42,037 nt of DNA from Lichenifustis flavocetrariae (lineage in GTDB: Bacteria > Pseudomonadota > Alphaproteobacteria > Rhizobiales > Beijerinckiaceae), in contig NZ_JAMOIM010000042.1 of NCBI RefSeq assembly GCF_026130545.1, positions 1 to 42,037 on the forward strand, written 5' to 3'. Shown piece by piece: positions 25,360-36,331 of the stretch. How positions within the stretch are numbered: the first letter of the stretch is position 1; every line of letters begins with the position of its first letter. The position numbers and the translations under genes were made by a program. A model generated the notes under the pieces. It did no database searches. It saw only the letters and a list, made by a program, of their open reading frames with translations, and had not been told where the DNA came from.

Positions 25360-25658
25360 GTCCTCCGGCGGGTACGGCGGGTCACGACCGCGCGGGCCAG
25401 GAGCACGCCGGTGGCCGTCGCGAGCAGCGGTGGCGCGCCCTCAAAGCTGACCAATGTCAACACGCCCCCCAGAACCACGATCCGGCCGAGCATCGCGGCC
25501 ATGGCCAGCGTCAGCCGGCCCCCATCGGCGAACAGGCGCGTGTTCCACCACAGACCGCCGAAGTGGAGGCCGCCAAGCACGAGGCCCATGGCACAATGGA
25601 AGGCGAGACTCAGGGCGATGAACCAGGAAGACCAGCCATGGAACGACCAGGCGCTCAT
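25353..25658 (-). CDS. atpR: N-ATPase AtpR subunit
   Basis: A 101-residue membrane protein with three hydrophobic segments ([20 protein letters not shown], a central [18 protein letters not shown] and a C-terminal [11 protein letters not shown]) and a basic end. It has the position and features of AtpR, a small protein found only in N-ATPase operons and thought to help c-ring assembly. ATG 25658 overlaps the atpQ stop by four bases; its own stop overlaps the atpB start. Identity rests mainly on operon order and topology. Confidence 0.8.
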   Translation of the reverse strand: MSAWSFHGWSSWFIALSLAFHCAMGLVLGGLHFGGLWWNTRLFADGGRLTLAMAAMLGRIVVLGGVLTLVSFEGAPPLLATATGVLLARAVVTRRTRRRTW

Positions 25659-25944
25659 GCGGTCTGCGTCCACTTCCAGGCCGACCAGCAACCGAGCGCG
25701 GCCCCGAGCATCAGCAGGGGAGCGGTGCAGAACAGACCGGAGTCGAAGGTGCGGTCGAGCCACCGTCCGGCGAAGACGCCAATCAGCATGGGCACCACGA
25801 CGATCCAGCCCAGAACGCCGATTTGGGCCAGTCGCCTCGCGACGGAGGGTTCGCCGTCGCGCAGCCAGGCCCGGTGACGCGCGTCGTGAAGCCTGACGCC
25901 GGCGAGAAGTTGGTCATCATCGACCTGGTCGGGGAGCGGCGCCG

Positions 25945-25948
<4 letters not shown>
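25655..25948 (-). CDS. atpQ: N-ATPase AtpQ-like (AtpZ/AtpI-type) subunit
   Basis: A 97-residue protein with a charged N-terminus and two membrane helices (VLGWIVVVPMLIGVFAGRWL and PLLMLGAALGCWSAW), the layout of AtpZ/AtpI-like assembly factors. In N-ATPase operons the gene between atpC and atpR is named atpQ. Overlaps atpC and atpR by four bases on each side, showing tight translational coupling. Confidence 0.8.
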
Positions 25949-28433
<2,485 letters not shown>

Positions 28434-29366
28434 ATGCTGGATTGGGATGACCTGAGGTTCTTCCTCGCAATCGCTCGTCTCGGAACCCTTTCGAGCGCTG
28501 CGAAGCATTTGCACGTGGCCCAATCGACGGTGGGGAGACGTCTTGCATCGTTGGAAAGCAGCCTGGGCGTCCGCCTCCTGAACCGGACTCCGGAGGGATA
28601 CTTGCCAACCTTGGCGGGCGACGACGTCCTTAGGCAGGCGGAACGGGTGGAGGCTGAGGCGCTCGCGTTGGAGCGGCAAGTGGTGGGACGCGACCTTCGC
28701 ATGGCGGGCCATGTCCGAGTCACCTGTGCCGAGACGATCGCCTGCAACCTCGTTGCGCCCTGCCTTGGGACACTGCACGAAACGCAGCCCGACATCATGA
28801 TAGATCTAATTCCCAACCCAAAAGAACTCAGCCTCTCGATGCGCGAGGCGGACATTTCAGTTCGGCTGCGGCAACCCGACCAACACGATCTCGTCGTACG
28901 CCGCATCGGCACGCTCGCCTTCGGACTCTACGCCAGCCCCGGCTACCTCGAACGGCACGGAGAATGCGACTACGACGCTGGCTGCGCCGGGCACCGTCTG
29001 ATCACCCAATTGGAGGGCATCCAGGACGCGACGCAGACGGACTGGCTTGCCGAACTCGCACCCCGGGCGCGTATTGGCATGCAGACAAGCAGCCACGCCG
29101 CCGCGCTTGCTGCCGCCAAGCAAGGTGGAGGCTTGGCCAGCCTCGTCCGCTTCTGCGCGGACGGCGAACCCGGACTCGTCCGTCTCAAGACCCCACCACT
29201 CCCGTCCCTCATACCGAGCACGGGCATCTGGCAGGTGGTGCACAAGGACAATCGCGAAACGCCCCGCATTCGAGTCGCCCTCGATCACATCACGAAGTGG
29301 GTCCGCCAGCGCGGCGATGAACTCAATCCCGTGCAGGACGAACCCGAGCTTGCCCCGGCGGCATGA
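28434..29366 (+). CDS. LysR-family transcriptional regulator
   Basis: A 310-residue LTTR. The N-terminal winged helix (LRFFLAIARLGTLSSAAKHL, then STVGRRLASLESSLGVRLL) is followed by the two-lobed effector domain from about residue 90. The RTPEGYLPT segment groups it with LTTRs of the VtlR or PbpR-like, single-domain-binding type. The start ATG is clear, with conserved sequence from residue 3. It diverges from the N-ATPase operon and stands before pseudogenes on the same strand, so its natural target may be the atp promoter or a lost gene. No evidence for the effector. Confidence 0.9.
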   Translation: MLDWDDLRFFLAIARLGTLSSAAKHLHVAQSTVGRRLASLESSLGVRLLNRTPEGYLPTLAGDDVLRQAERVEAEALALERQVVGRDLRMAGHVRVTCAETIACNLVAPCLGTLHETQPDIMIDLIPNPKELSLSMREADISVRLRQPDQHDLVVRRIGTLAFGLYASPGYLERHGECDYDAGCAGHRLITQLEGIQDATQTDWLAELAPRARIGMQTSSHAAALAAAKQGGGLASLVRFCADGEPGLVRLKTPPLPSLIPSTGIWQVVHKDNRETPRIRVALDHITKWVRQRGDELNPVQDEPELAPAA

Positions 29367-29450
29367 CGGCGCTTCGTTCGCAGCGTCGATAGCGCCACGC
29401 GATTCCATGGCGTCGAGCACGACGCCTCCACCATTTATGAGGTCGAACCG

Positions 29451-29692
29451 GTGAAGCAGCACGCCCACGCCGTCGCATGAAATAATCACCACGAAGCCAA
29501 GGTCTTCCACTTCGACGCCGATCAGATGGACAAGGTGTCCTGCATCCCGCCAATCCCGACATCCATATCCACCACAAGGCGAATTCGATCAGAAGCGGCC
29601 ATGCCGCCGAGGACAAGGACTATCTGCATGCCGTGGTCGAGGCGATCGGCCCGGCCCGCTACGTCTTGCTGACGGGACCCGGTTTGGCCAAG
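29451..29692 (+). pseudogene. Remnant of a small 'translational machinery' protein
   Basis: Two frames together spell a protein of the Rhizobiales family usually annotated as translational machinery protein. First NHHEAKVFHFDADQMDKV, then after a frame change NPDIHIHHKANSIRSGHA, AEDKDYLHAVVEAI and YVLLTGPGLAK. A TGA stands where the family has a tryptophan codon near the start (29478-29480), and restoring one G after GTG near 29535-29540 would join the frames. The 3' part is cut off at AK by the kinase remnant. Function of the family is not established; the copy is dead. Confidence 0.65.
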
Positions 29693-29988
29693 ACTGCATT
29701 GAGCTTGTGCTCAACGTCGTGAAATATGCGTTTCCGAACGGCGGGCACGACTCTCGGATACTGGTCACCTATGAGGCGGACGGAGCGGATTGGAAGCTCA
29801 CGATCTCCGACAACGGCGTCGGAAAGGCTTCACAAGTCGGGAAGTCGTGCGGCGGATTGGGAACGATGATCGTCGACTCGCTCATCCGGCAGTTGGGAGC
29901 CACCATGGATGTCGTGAGCGGGAAAACCGGTGTCAGCGTGTCGATCGTCTCGCCGACATTCAAGTTGCTTCTGCCACAAGCAGCATGA
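29693..29988 (+). pseudogene. C-terminal fragment of a sensor histidine kinase
   Basis: About 98 residues of a HATPase_c domain: the N-box IELVLNVVKYAFPNGG, G1-box LTISDNGVG and a late GGLGTMIVDSLIRQLGA G2-like segment. It belongs to the HisKA_2/PhyK-like group, in which the ATPase domain is often the terminus. The kinase lacks its sensor, histidine and linker. It begins directly after the broken gene at 29451-29692, so a deletion joined two unrelated genes. A GTG at 29707 could start a free ATPase fragment, but no function is expected. Confidence 0.75.
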
Positions 29989-30081
29989 ACCGCAACTCGA
30001 CGGGCCACATGGAGGCTTTCGAACGGTCGTCCACGGCGGAGCGTCTTCAGGTCTTGTTGCTGGATAACGGGTACGCGGGAC

Positions 30082-31452
30082 TCACGTCCTTAGCTGCGCC
30101 TTGCTGATACGCAGGACGATGGTGACGCCCTTCGAGAGCCATTCGAAGTCGATCGAGCCGCCGAGCTGGCCCGCGACGGCACCGGTGACCAAGCGGCTCC
30201 CGTATCCGTCGTTCCCCTTCGGCGCGATGACCTCGGGCCCGCCTCGCTCCCTCCAGGTGATCACCGCCTCCCGGTCGTCGGCGACACAGGAAACGTCGAG
30301 CGTCCTGGTCGCGGTCGAGAGGGCTCCGTACTTGATCGAATTCGTCGCCAGTTCGTGAACGACGAGGGCCAGGGCCGTGGCGGAGGCCTCGCCGACGACC
30401 AACTCGGGTACGGTGACCAGGACTCGGTCACCGCCGGGTCCGTCGCCGGCATAGGGAGCCAGCAGCAGCGCGAGCAGGTCGGCGAGATGGGCCGCCTTTT
30501 CCGGATCGCCGACCACCGGACGAACGAGGTCGTGCGCGCGGTTGAGGGCGGACAACCTCAGCCTGAAGTCCTTGGACATCTCCTTCGAAGTCTCGGTCGA
30601 CCGTTCGGAAATCATCGCCAGGGCGGAAGCGATCGAGAACAGGTTATTGACCCTATGTGCCATCTCGCCGGCGATCATCTCGCGCGCGTCCTCCGCCATC
30701 TTGCGCTCGGTCACGTCGAGGAAGACCCCGAACATGATGCGGCCGACGATGTCCTGGTCGTCACCCCGTTCGCGTGCCGAGACCCACCGCAACTCCTTGC
30801 CGCACAGGATGCGGAACTCGACCTCATAGGCGCCGAGGGCTTCCCGCGTCGAGGCGAACGCGGCCCGCACCCTGTCGAGGTCCTCCGTGTGGATGTTCGC
30901 GGACAGATCGGTGAATGTGACCGGCCCGTCAGGGACCCCCCACAGGCCGTGGGCACGCTCGTCCGTCGAGATTGCGTCGGTGTCGACGTTCCAGGACCAC
31001 AACGCGACCCCCGCCGCGTCGGTGGCAATGCGCAGCCGGTTCGCATCCCAGACGGCAGGGGGAGCCTTTTGCGCCGTTTCACGATCCCCGGCGCTCAGCA
31101 ACGTCCCGAGGGCTTCGCCCAGCGTCACGCTCTTGAATGGCTTTTGCAGCATGGGATGTCGACGGTAGGCCTCCCCGATGCCTTTCGTTCCGTACTCGGT
31201 GGAGAAGACGAACGGCACGCCCCGCGCCGCAAGCGCATCCGCCACGGGATAACTCTTCTCGCCGTTGAGGTTCACGTCGAGCACCGCCGCGTCGATCTCC
31301 TCGGCGTCGATGATCGCCAGGGCTTGTTCGACCCGCGCGGCAGGACCGACGACCGCGCACCCGAGCTGTCCCAGCATGTCCTCCAACATCCACGAGACCA
31401 TCACCTCGTCCTGGACGACGAGGATGCGCCGTCCGGACAGCTGCTCAGTCAT
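30082..31452 (-). CDS. REC-PAS-HWE hybrid sensor histidine kinase
   Basis: A 456-residue cytoplasmic kinase. Residues about 8-118 are a receiver with phosphoacceptor D59 (AAVLDVNLNG) and K104; the first acidic pair is QDE (Q14-D15-E16), so one acidic position is glutamine. Residues about 135-250 are a PAS fold ending in DVTERK. The HWE-family kinase core follows with phosphoaccepting H266 (GEMAHRVNNLFS), N-box VVHELATNSIKYGALS and G-box KGNDGYGSRLV. No membrane segment. The start overlaps the end of the next upstream kinase gene by eight bases, so they form one operon. Partners are unknown; a split kinase-receiver system with the neighbouring genes is possible. Confidence 0.9.
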   Translation of the reverse strand: MTEQLSGRRILVVQDEVMVSWMLEDMLGQLGCAVVGPAARVEQALAIIDAEEIDAAVLDVNLNGEKSYPVADALAARGVPFVFSTEYGTKGIGEAYRRHPMLQKPFKSVTLGEALGTLLSAGDRETAQKAPPAVWDANRLRIATDAAGVALWSWNVDTDAISTDERAHGLWGVPDGPVTFTDLSANIHTEDLDRVRAAFASTREALGAYEVEFRILCGKELRWVSARERGDDQDIVGRIMFGVFLDVTERKMAEDAREMIAGEMAHRVNNLFSIASALAMISERSTETSKEMSKDFRLRLSALNRAHDLVRPVVGDPEKAAHLADLLALLLAPYAGDGPGGDRVLVTVPELVVGEASATALALVVHELATNSIKYGALSTATRTLDVSCVADDREAVITWRERGGPEVIAPKGNDGYGSRLVTGAVAGQLGGSIDFEWLSKGVTIVLRISKAQLRT

Positions 31453-32494
31453 GGCTCGTCCACCGATCCCCTTTCGGGTTCGGCATCGCGATCTCGCAAG
31501 TCACTCCCGTGGCCTCGAAGGCAAGCCGCACCTCGCCGTTCAGGTCCTGTGCCAAGCCACCCTTAATCAGCCGCCGGCCGAAACCCCTGAATGACGGTGG
31601 GATGACGGGAGGGCCGCCGCTTTCGCTCCAATGCAAACGGACCCGATCGCCGTTCGGCATGGGTTCGAGCCGCCACGACACGTCGACCGTTCCAACGCTG
31701 GTCGAGAGCGCGCCGTAGGTCATGGCGTTCGTTGCCAGCTCATGGAACGCCATCGTGAGGCTCAACGCCTCCTTCGGCCGGAGGGAAACGTCGTTCCCCT
31801 CGATCGAGATACGGGTCTCAATCCCCAGGGTCGCTAGCGTCTGGTCGAGGACCTCCCGAAGGCCAACCCTGTCCCAGTTTTCCGAGCCGAGCAGTCCATG
31901 GGTCTTCGACAGGGCGAGGATGCGTTCCTCGAAGGCTTCGATGGTCCGCTCGTCCGTCATGCCGCGCAACGTCTGCCCGGCGATCGCCAGCACGGTCGCG
32001 AGCGTGTTTTGCGTGCGGTGGTTGAGTTCGTCGAGCAGGAACCGGAGCCGCTCCTCCTCCCGCTTGTGCCACGTCACGTCCACGAACGAGGCGAAATGCT
32101 GCACGACGGCGCCGGCTTCGTCGCGGACTGGACTGATGAAGACGGAAACCCAGATCGCGTGGCCGTCCTTGCGGCGGAAGCGGACGGGCGTTTCAAGATC
32201 GCGCCCGCCTTCGAAGGCCGTCCGGATCTCCGTCAACGCCTCGGGGTCGGTACCCTGTAAGATGAGGAAGTCGAACTTCTGGCCAAGCACCTCTTGTTCG
32301 TCGTAACCAGTCAGGTTGAGGAAGGCCTGGTTGACGAAGACGATCGGATTGTCCGGCGCCCTGGCGTTGCAGAACACCATCGGCATTCGCGTCGTCTCGG
32401 CGGCGACAACGAAGGGACCCAGGGTTTCGCGAAACCCTTCGACGTCGGACCCGGCGATCTTCTGCTCGCCGGACTTATCGGCCTGGTCCGGCAT
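31445..32494 (-). CDS. LOV-like PAS-HWE histidine kinase lacking the LOV cysteine
   Basis: A 349-residue cytoplasmic kinase. Residues about 28-145 match the LOV scaffold (ARAPDNPIVFVNQAFLNLTG, then RFRRKDGHAIWVSVFISPV and FVDVTWHK). The flavin-adduct motif GxNCRFLQ is altered to GQKFDFLILQ, with F74 at the cysteine position, and the C-terminal LOV glutamine is absent. The HWE core has H159 (LDELNHRTQNTLA), N-box MAFHELATNAMTYGALS and RGFGRRLIKGGL. Its 5' end overlaps the small ribbon-helix-helix gene by 20 bases. A light sensor is therefore not supported; a redox or ligand PAS is more likely. Confidence 0.88.
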   Translation of the reverse strand: MPDQADKSGEQKIAGSDVEGFRETLGPFVVAAETTRMPMVFCNARAPDNPIVFVNQAFLNLTGYDEQEVLGQKFDFLILQGTDPEALTEIRTAFEGGRDLETPVRFRRKDGHAIWVSVFISPVRDEAGAVVQHFASFVDVTWHKREEERLRFLLDELNHRTQNTLATVLAIAGQTLRGMTDERTIEAFEERILALSKTHGLLGSENWDRVGLREVLDQTLATLGIETRISIEGNDVSLRPKEALSLTMAFHELATNAMTYGALSTSVGTVDVSWRLEPMPNGDRVRLHWSESGGPPVIPPSFRGFGRRLIKGGLAQDLNGEVRLAFEATGVTCEIAMPNPKGDRWTSHD

Positions 32495-32663
32495 GGTCGT
32501 CTCCCTCCGCGCCCTTTGAAGGAGGACCGCACGCGTCGAGGGGTTCCTCCCTGTCGAGGAGCCGCAGTGCCGCGCGAAAGATCTCGCTCGCCGTGCGATC
32601 GCGGCCGGGGACGACCCACGCGATGACCGAACGTTCCAGTTCCGGCATCAAGGACACGTTCAT
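32475..32663 (-). CDS. Orphan ribbon-helix-helix (ParD-like) protein
   Basis: A 62-residue protein. The N-terminal beta strand MNVSLMPELERSVIAWV and helices around TASEIFRAALRLLDREE match the ribbon-helix-helix fold of ParD/CopG antitoxins. No ParE or other toxin gene adjoins it; downstream it overlaps the LOV-like kinase gene by 20 bases in another frame. A longer start at 32732 is possible. It could repress its own promoter and thereby the kinase operon, a role that suits RHH proteins. Alternatively it is an antitoxin remnant. Confidence 0.65.
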   Translation of the reverse strand: MNVSLMPELERSVIAWVVPGRDRTASEIFRAALRLLDREEPLDACGPPSKGAEGDDHAGPGR

Positions 32664-32934
32664 GGTTTTACGTTTTGGAATCGCGGTGGCTTCCACAAGG
32701 AGCCTAGTAAGGGCTGTGCCAAGCGTTGGCACAAGCTTCCGATCCTCTATCGGATCGCTGAGATTCGCTTAGTGACTATGCGTTTTTGCTACGAAGCGGA
32801 AGGCGATTGAGAATCCAGCATTGTTCTACGCCAGCCTGGCATCTGGCAACGAGGCTATGGACCACAAACTTCTCTGGTCGCGTGGCACCCGACGCGATCG
32901 GGATTGACGGATCGAAGGCGCCCACCAGGCGCCG

Positions 32935-34179
32935 TTACCCAAGTGGTCGAACGGCCGTTTGACCACGTTTCGCCTCAAGCGGCATCCGGAACGTGAAGCG
33001 AGTCTCGTCCGTATCCGAGGTGGCGACGAGCGTGCCGCCATGCGCCTTGGCGATCTCGCTGGCGATGTAGAGGCCCAGACCGAGGCCTTGTTGGCTCGGG
33101 CGCGCCTTCCCGCGGAAGAATGGTCTGAACAAGTCGTCCAAAGTCGCCGGCGGGATCGGCGTCCCCGCGTTGGCGACCCAGAGCACGAAGGCGTCGCCTT
33201 CCGTGCCCGCGCCGACCCTGACGGGAGCGCCGGGTTCGCCATGCGTCAGGGCGTTGCCAAGCAGGTTGGAGAACAACTGCGCGATCCGCACGTGGTCCAC
33301 GGCGATCGCTCGGTCGGCGTCGAAGTCGAAACGGGCCATGATCTCGCGAGACGGGTCGACGGACGCCAATTCGTTCACGACCTGTTCAAGGACCGGCCGC
33401 AGCGGCTTGGCCCCCTCCAAGACCAGGTCCAGCCCGTTCCCCAGGCGGGCGCGGGCGAAGTCGAGCACGTTGTCGATCAGCCCGCTCATCCGCGTGACGC
33501 TGCCTTGCATCATCGCGAGGATCTGTCGACCCTTGTCGTTGAGCGGCTGGCGCGACAGGAGCCTGGCACCCGAGTCGACGGAGGCGACGGGGTTGCGCAG
33601 GTCGTGGCCGAGCACGGCGATGAACTGCTCGCGCAATTCGGAAAGCTGCCGCTCCTGAACGAGCGCGGCCTGCGACGTCCGGAGTTGGCGGTCGGTCTCG
33701 ATGTGCGCGGCGATCAACTCGGCGAACAGCTTGAACATGCCGATCGTCTCGGGATTGTTCAGCCGGGCCGGACGCGGGTCGATGGCGCAGAGCGTTCCGA
33801 AGAACGTCTTGTCCTTCAGCATGATCGGCATCGAGATGTAGCTCTGGAACCCGTAGGCCAGTGGAGTGTGATGCGAGCAGTAGACGGGATCGTCGGCGAC
33901 GTTGCTGATGACGACGGCCTCACGGTTCTGCCGGATCTCATGGCATATCGTGCTCTCGACCTTCAGCTCGCCGCCCGGACCGAGGCCGAAGTCGATGTTG
34001 TCGAGGACCTGGCAGGCGATCCAACGCTCCTCGGTGACGCGCGCGACGGCGGCAAAGCCCATCCCGGTCGTGCGGCAGACCACGTCCAGGATGGTCGACA
34101 CGGCATCGATACGGCCGATCGTGTCGATGTCGCCTTGGAAGTCGTGGGGTTTGGTGGGGATCTCGCGCTGGCTTGACAT
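32935..34179 (-). CDS. GAF-domain sensor histidine kinase
   Basis: A 414-residue soluble kinase. Residues about 20-165 are a GAF domain with the VESTICHEIRQNREAVVISN and FGTLCAIDPRP segments common in bacterial GAF kinases. A HisKA dimerisation helix contains H192 (FIAVLGHDLRNP), followed by a standard HATPase_c domain with N-box LFSNLLGNALTHG and GLGLGLYIASEIAKAHGG. The ATG at 34179 is preferred; the frame is open to 34392 but the extra part is not conserved in style. It differs in kinase family (HPK4-like) from its HWE neighbours. Diverges from the kinase at 34523. Confidence 0.9.
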   Translation of the reverse strand: MSSQREIPTKPHDFQGDIDTIGRIDAVSTILDVVCRTTGMGFAAVARVTEERWIACQVLDNIDFGLGPGGELKVESTICHEIRQNREAVVISNVADDPVYCSHHTPLAYGFQSYISMPIMLKDKTFFGTLCAIDPRPARLNNPETIGMFKLFAELIAAHIETDRQLRTSQAALVQERQLSELREQFIAVLGHDLRNPVASVDSGARLLSRQPLNDKGRQILAMMQGSVTRMSGLIDNVLDFARARLGNGLDLVLEGAKPLRPVLEQVVNELASVDPSREIMARFDFDADRAIAVDHVRIAQLFSNLLGNALTHGEPGAPVRVGAGTEGDAFVLWVANAGTPIPPATLDDLFRPFFRGKARPSQQGLGLGLYIASEIAKAHGGTLVATSDTDETRFTFRMPLEAKRGQTAVRPLG

Positions 34180-34522
34180 GGGCGAACTCGCTTTTGGAGT
34201 CAGGCCAAGTCGGCGCGCTCGGACAATTGCATTCTGGCATAGCGTACAACCGTCGCGCTCCGACGTCGACGGGGTCGGGCGCAGGCATTTGAGGCAGCTG
34301 AAAACACCCAAGCTCACGTCACGTTTCGGCTGTCGCTCCACGACTGGACGTTGGTCGACGGCTATATGACAGTCGATGAATGGTCCCTGCATTACGGAGT
34401 TGCCTCGGCGAGCGCTTCGCGACCTAACCGAGGGGGGACACGATCACGGGGGATACGCATTGACGAACGTTGCTCCCTCGCCCCGACCGGGTTCGGCAAG
34501 CGGCCAAGCGGGAGCCATCACG

Positions 34523-35924
34523 ATGCACCAAACCGACGACGCCGCGGCCAGACAAGCGGCCTTCGAGACGGAGGTCGCGGGCAGGTTCGGGCTCCTGCCC
34601 AACTTCTTCCAGAGCGCGTCCGAGGCGCCGGGGCTGATCGCCGAGCTTTGGGGATTCGCCAGGTCCGCCTACATCGACAACCCGCTGCCGCCACTCTTCA
34701 AGGAACGGCTGTTCGTCCACCTATCGCGCTTCTGCGAGGTCCGATATTGCATCGTGCGCCACGTCGGCTTCCTCATCGGCCAGGGACATCCCGCCGGCGA
34801 TCCGGAGGCGAAGCCGCAAAGTGTCGGCGAGGTCGTGGCGTTGCTGAGGCAGCCGAGTATTCCGGGCGTCAAATCCCTGGACGCGAGCCTGTCCCGTCTC
34901 GAATCCTGCGACTCGCCCCTGGCCATTCCCCAGCCGGCCACGCAGGAAGAGGCCGACATCTTCGCAGCTGCGAGCGTCCTCTTCCTTCACCCGACCAAGT
35001 CCGACCGGGCGCGAGGCGCCCTCAGGACCGCGCTCGGGGGCGCGACGAACGAACTGCTGACGGCCTTCCTCGCGTTCATCAGGACGGCCCATTATTGGAC
35101 CGAGACCCATCCCGAGATCGCGTTCGAAAGGGACGTGGAGGATCTCATGCGGATGCACGAGGACCTCGCCGCGCTGCTTCTGACGCCGACGGGGGCGCCC
35201 GCGCGGAAGTCGGACAGCGCCTCTACGACGAGTTGATCCTCCTGCGGCAGGAACGCGACGATCGCGCGGCCCTCAGGAAATCCCTGGCCGAGACCCAGGA
35301 AGCGCAGCGTCACCAACAGTTGCTGATCAACGAGCTGAACCACCGCGTGAAGAACACGCTCGCCATCATCCAGTCGATCGCGATGCAGACGCTCCGTGGC
35401 GAGGACACCTCGCCCGAGGTCCGCGAGGCGTTCATGGCCCGCCTGATGGCGCTCGCCGACGCCCACGACATCCTCACGGCCGAAAGCTGGGATGGGGCCG
35501 ACCTCAGGGCTGTGATCGTCAAGGCAGCCGAGGTGCACCGGGACGCTGGCGGTCGAAGCCGCTGCCGCCTTTCGGGACCTCCAATCCGCCTCACGCCGAA
35601 GACGGCGGTCGCGTTATCCATGGCGTTCCACGAACTTGCGACGAACGCCACGAAGTACGGCTCGCTGTCCATCCCATCGGGCGAGGTCGACGTGGATTGG
35701 TCGGTCGAGCGATCGGGCGACGCGGACCGGCTGAGGCTCATCTGGACAGAGCGGGGCGGCCCAAACGTCGTCGAGCGGACCCGCAAGGGCTTCGGATCGC
35801 GCCTGATCGAGCGTGGATTGGCCGGCGAGCTTGCCGGGGAGCGAGGCTGGACTTTCGCCCTGCCGGGCTCGTCTGCACGATCACGGCACCGCTCCCATTC
35901 GAAACCGAAGGCTTTCAGGCGTGA
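34523..35924 (+). pseudogene. AhpD-like-domain HWE histidine kinase, broken by two frameshifts
   Basis: The N-terminal part (ATG 34523) resembles an AhpD/carboxymuconolactone-decarboxylase fold used as a sensor (FGLLPNFFQSASEAPGLIAE, then SRFCEVRYCIVRHVGFL). The frame is lost near 35180, and the HWE core continues in the next frame (H in INELNHRVKNTLAIIQ; N-box HELATNATKYGSLS; GFGSRLIERGL). A second break near 35832 returns the end to the third frame (LDFRPAGLVCTITAPLPFE). One added base at each point restores one gene of about 467 codons. The restored stop then overlaps the receiver gene (GTGA). The lesions could be genuine decay or sequencing errors. Confidence 0.8.
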
Positions 35925-36283
35925 CGACGGCGACGCGGGTGCTCGTCGTCGAGGACGAGATGATGGTGGCCATGCTCGTAGAGGACATGCTCGTCGACAT
36001 GGGCTTCGACGTCGTCGGGCCGGCATACCGGCTTAGCGACGGTTTGCGGCTTGCGGAGCGCGAGCCAATCGACATCGCCGTCCTGGACGTGAACCTGAAC
36101 GGCGCACGGTCTTTCCCCATCGCCGCCGCCCTGGCCGAGCGTGGCATCCCGTTCGTGTTCGCAACCGATTATGGCACGATGGGCGTGGAGGCGGAGTTCC
36201 CCCACGTGCCGGTCGTGTCCAAGCCCTTCACCTCGGGCAGGCTCAGCGAGGCCTTCGCCAAGGTGAGACCGACCGAAGTTTGA
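35921..36283 (+). CDS. Single-domain response regulator
   Basis: A 120-residue stand-alone receiver. Phosphoacceptor D56 (IAVLDVNLNG), acidic pair E11-D12, T82 and K101 are all present. The GTG start overlaps the stop of the restored HWE kinase (GTGA), so kinase and receiver are cognate by position. It has no output domain, so it acts as a phosphate shuttle or sink, or binds a partner. It is closely similar in style to the receiver fused to the kinase at 30082-31452, suggesting domain duplication within this block. Confidence 0.9.
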   Translation: MTTATRVLVVEDEMMVAMLVEDMLVDMGFDVVGPAYRLSDGLRLAEREPIDIAVLDVNLNGARSFPIAAALAERGIPFVFATDYGTMGVEAEFPHVPVVSKPFTSGRLSEAFAKVRPTEV

Positions 36284-36331
36284 TGCCGGGGCCTCATCGA
36301 TGCCCTTGGGGGCCGCCTACCTGCGGGAACG

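Noticed and set aside
31445..32494. Blue-light LOV photoreceptor kinase
   Set aside because: The scaffold is LOV-like but the adduct-forming cysteine and the late glutamine are missing.
32475..32663. Type II toxin-antitoxin pair
   Set aside because: Only an antitoxin-like ribbon-helix-helix protein is present; no toxin frame adjoins it on either side.
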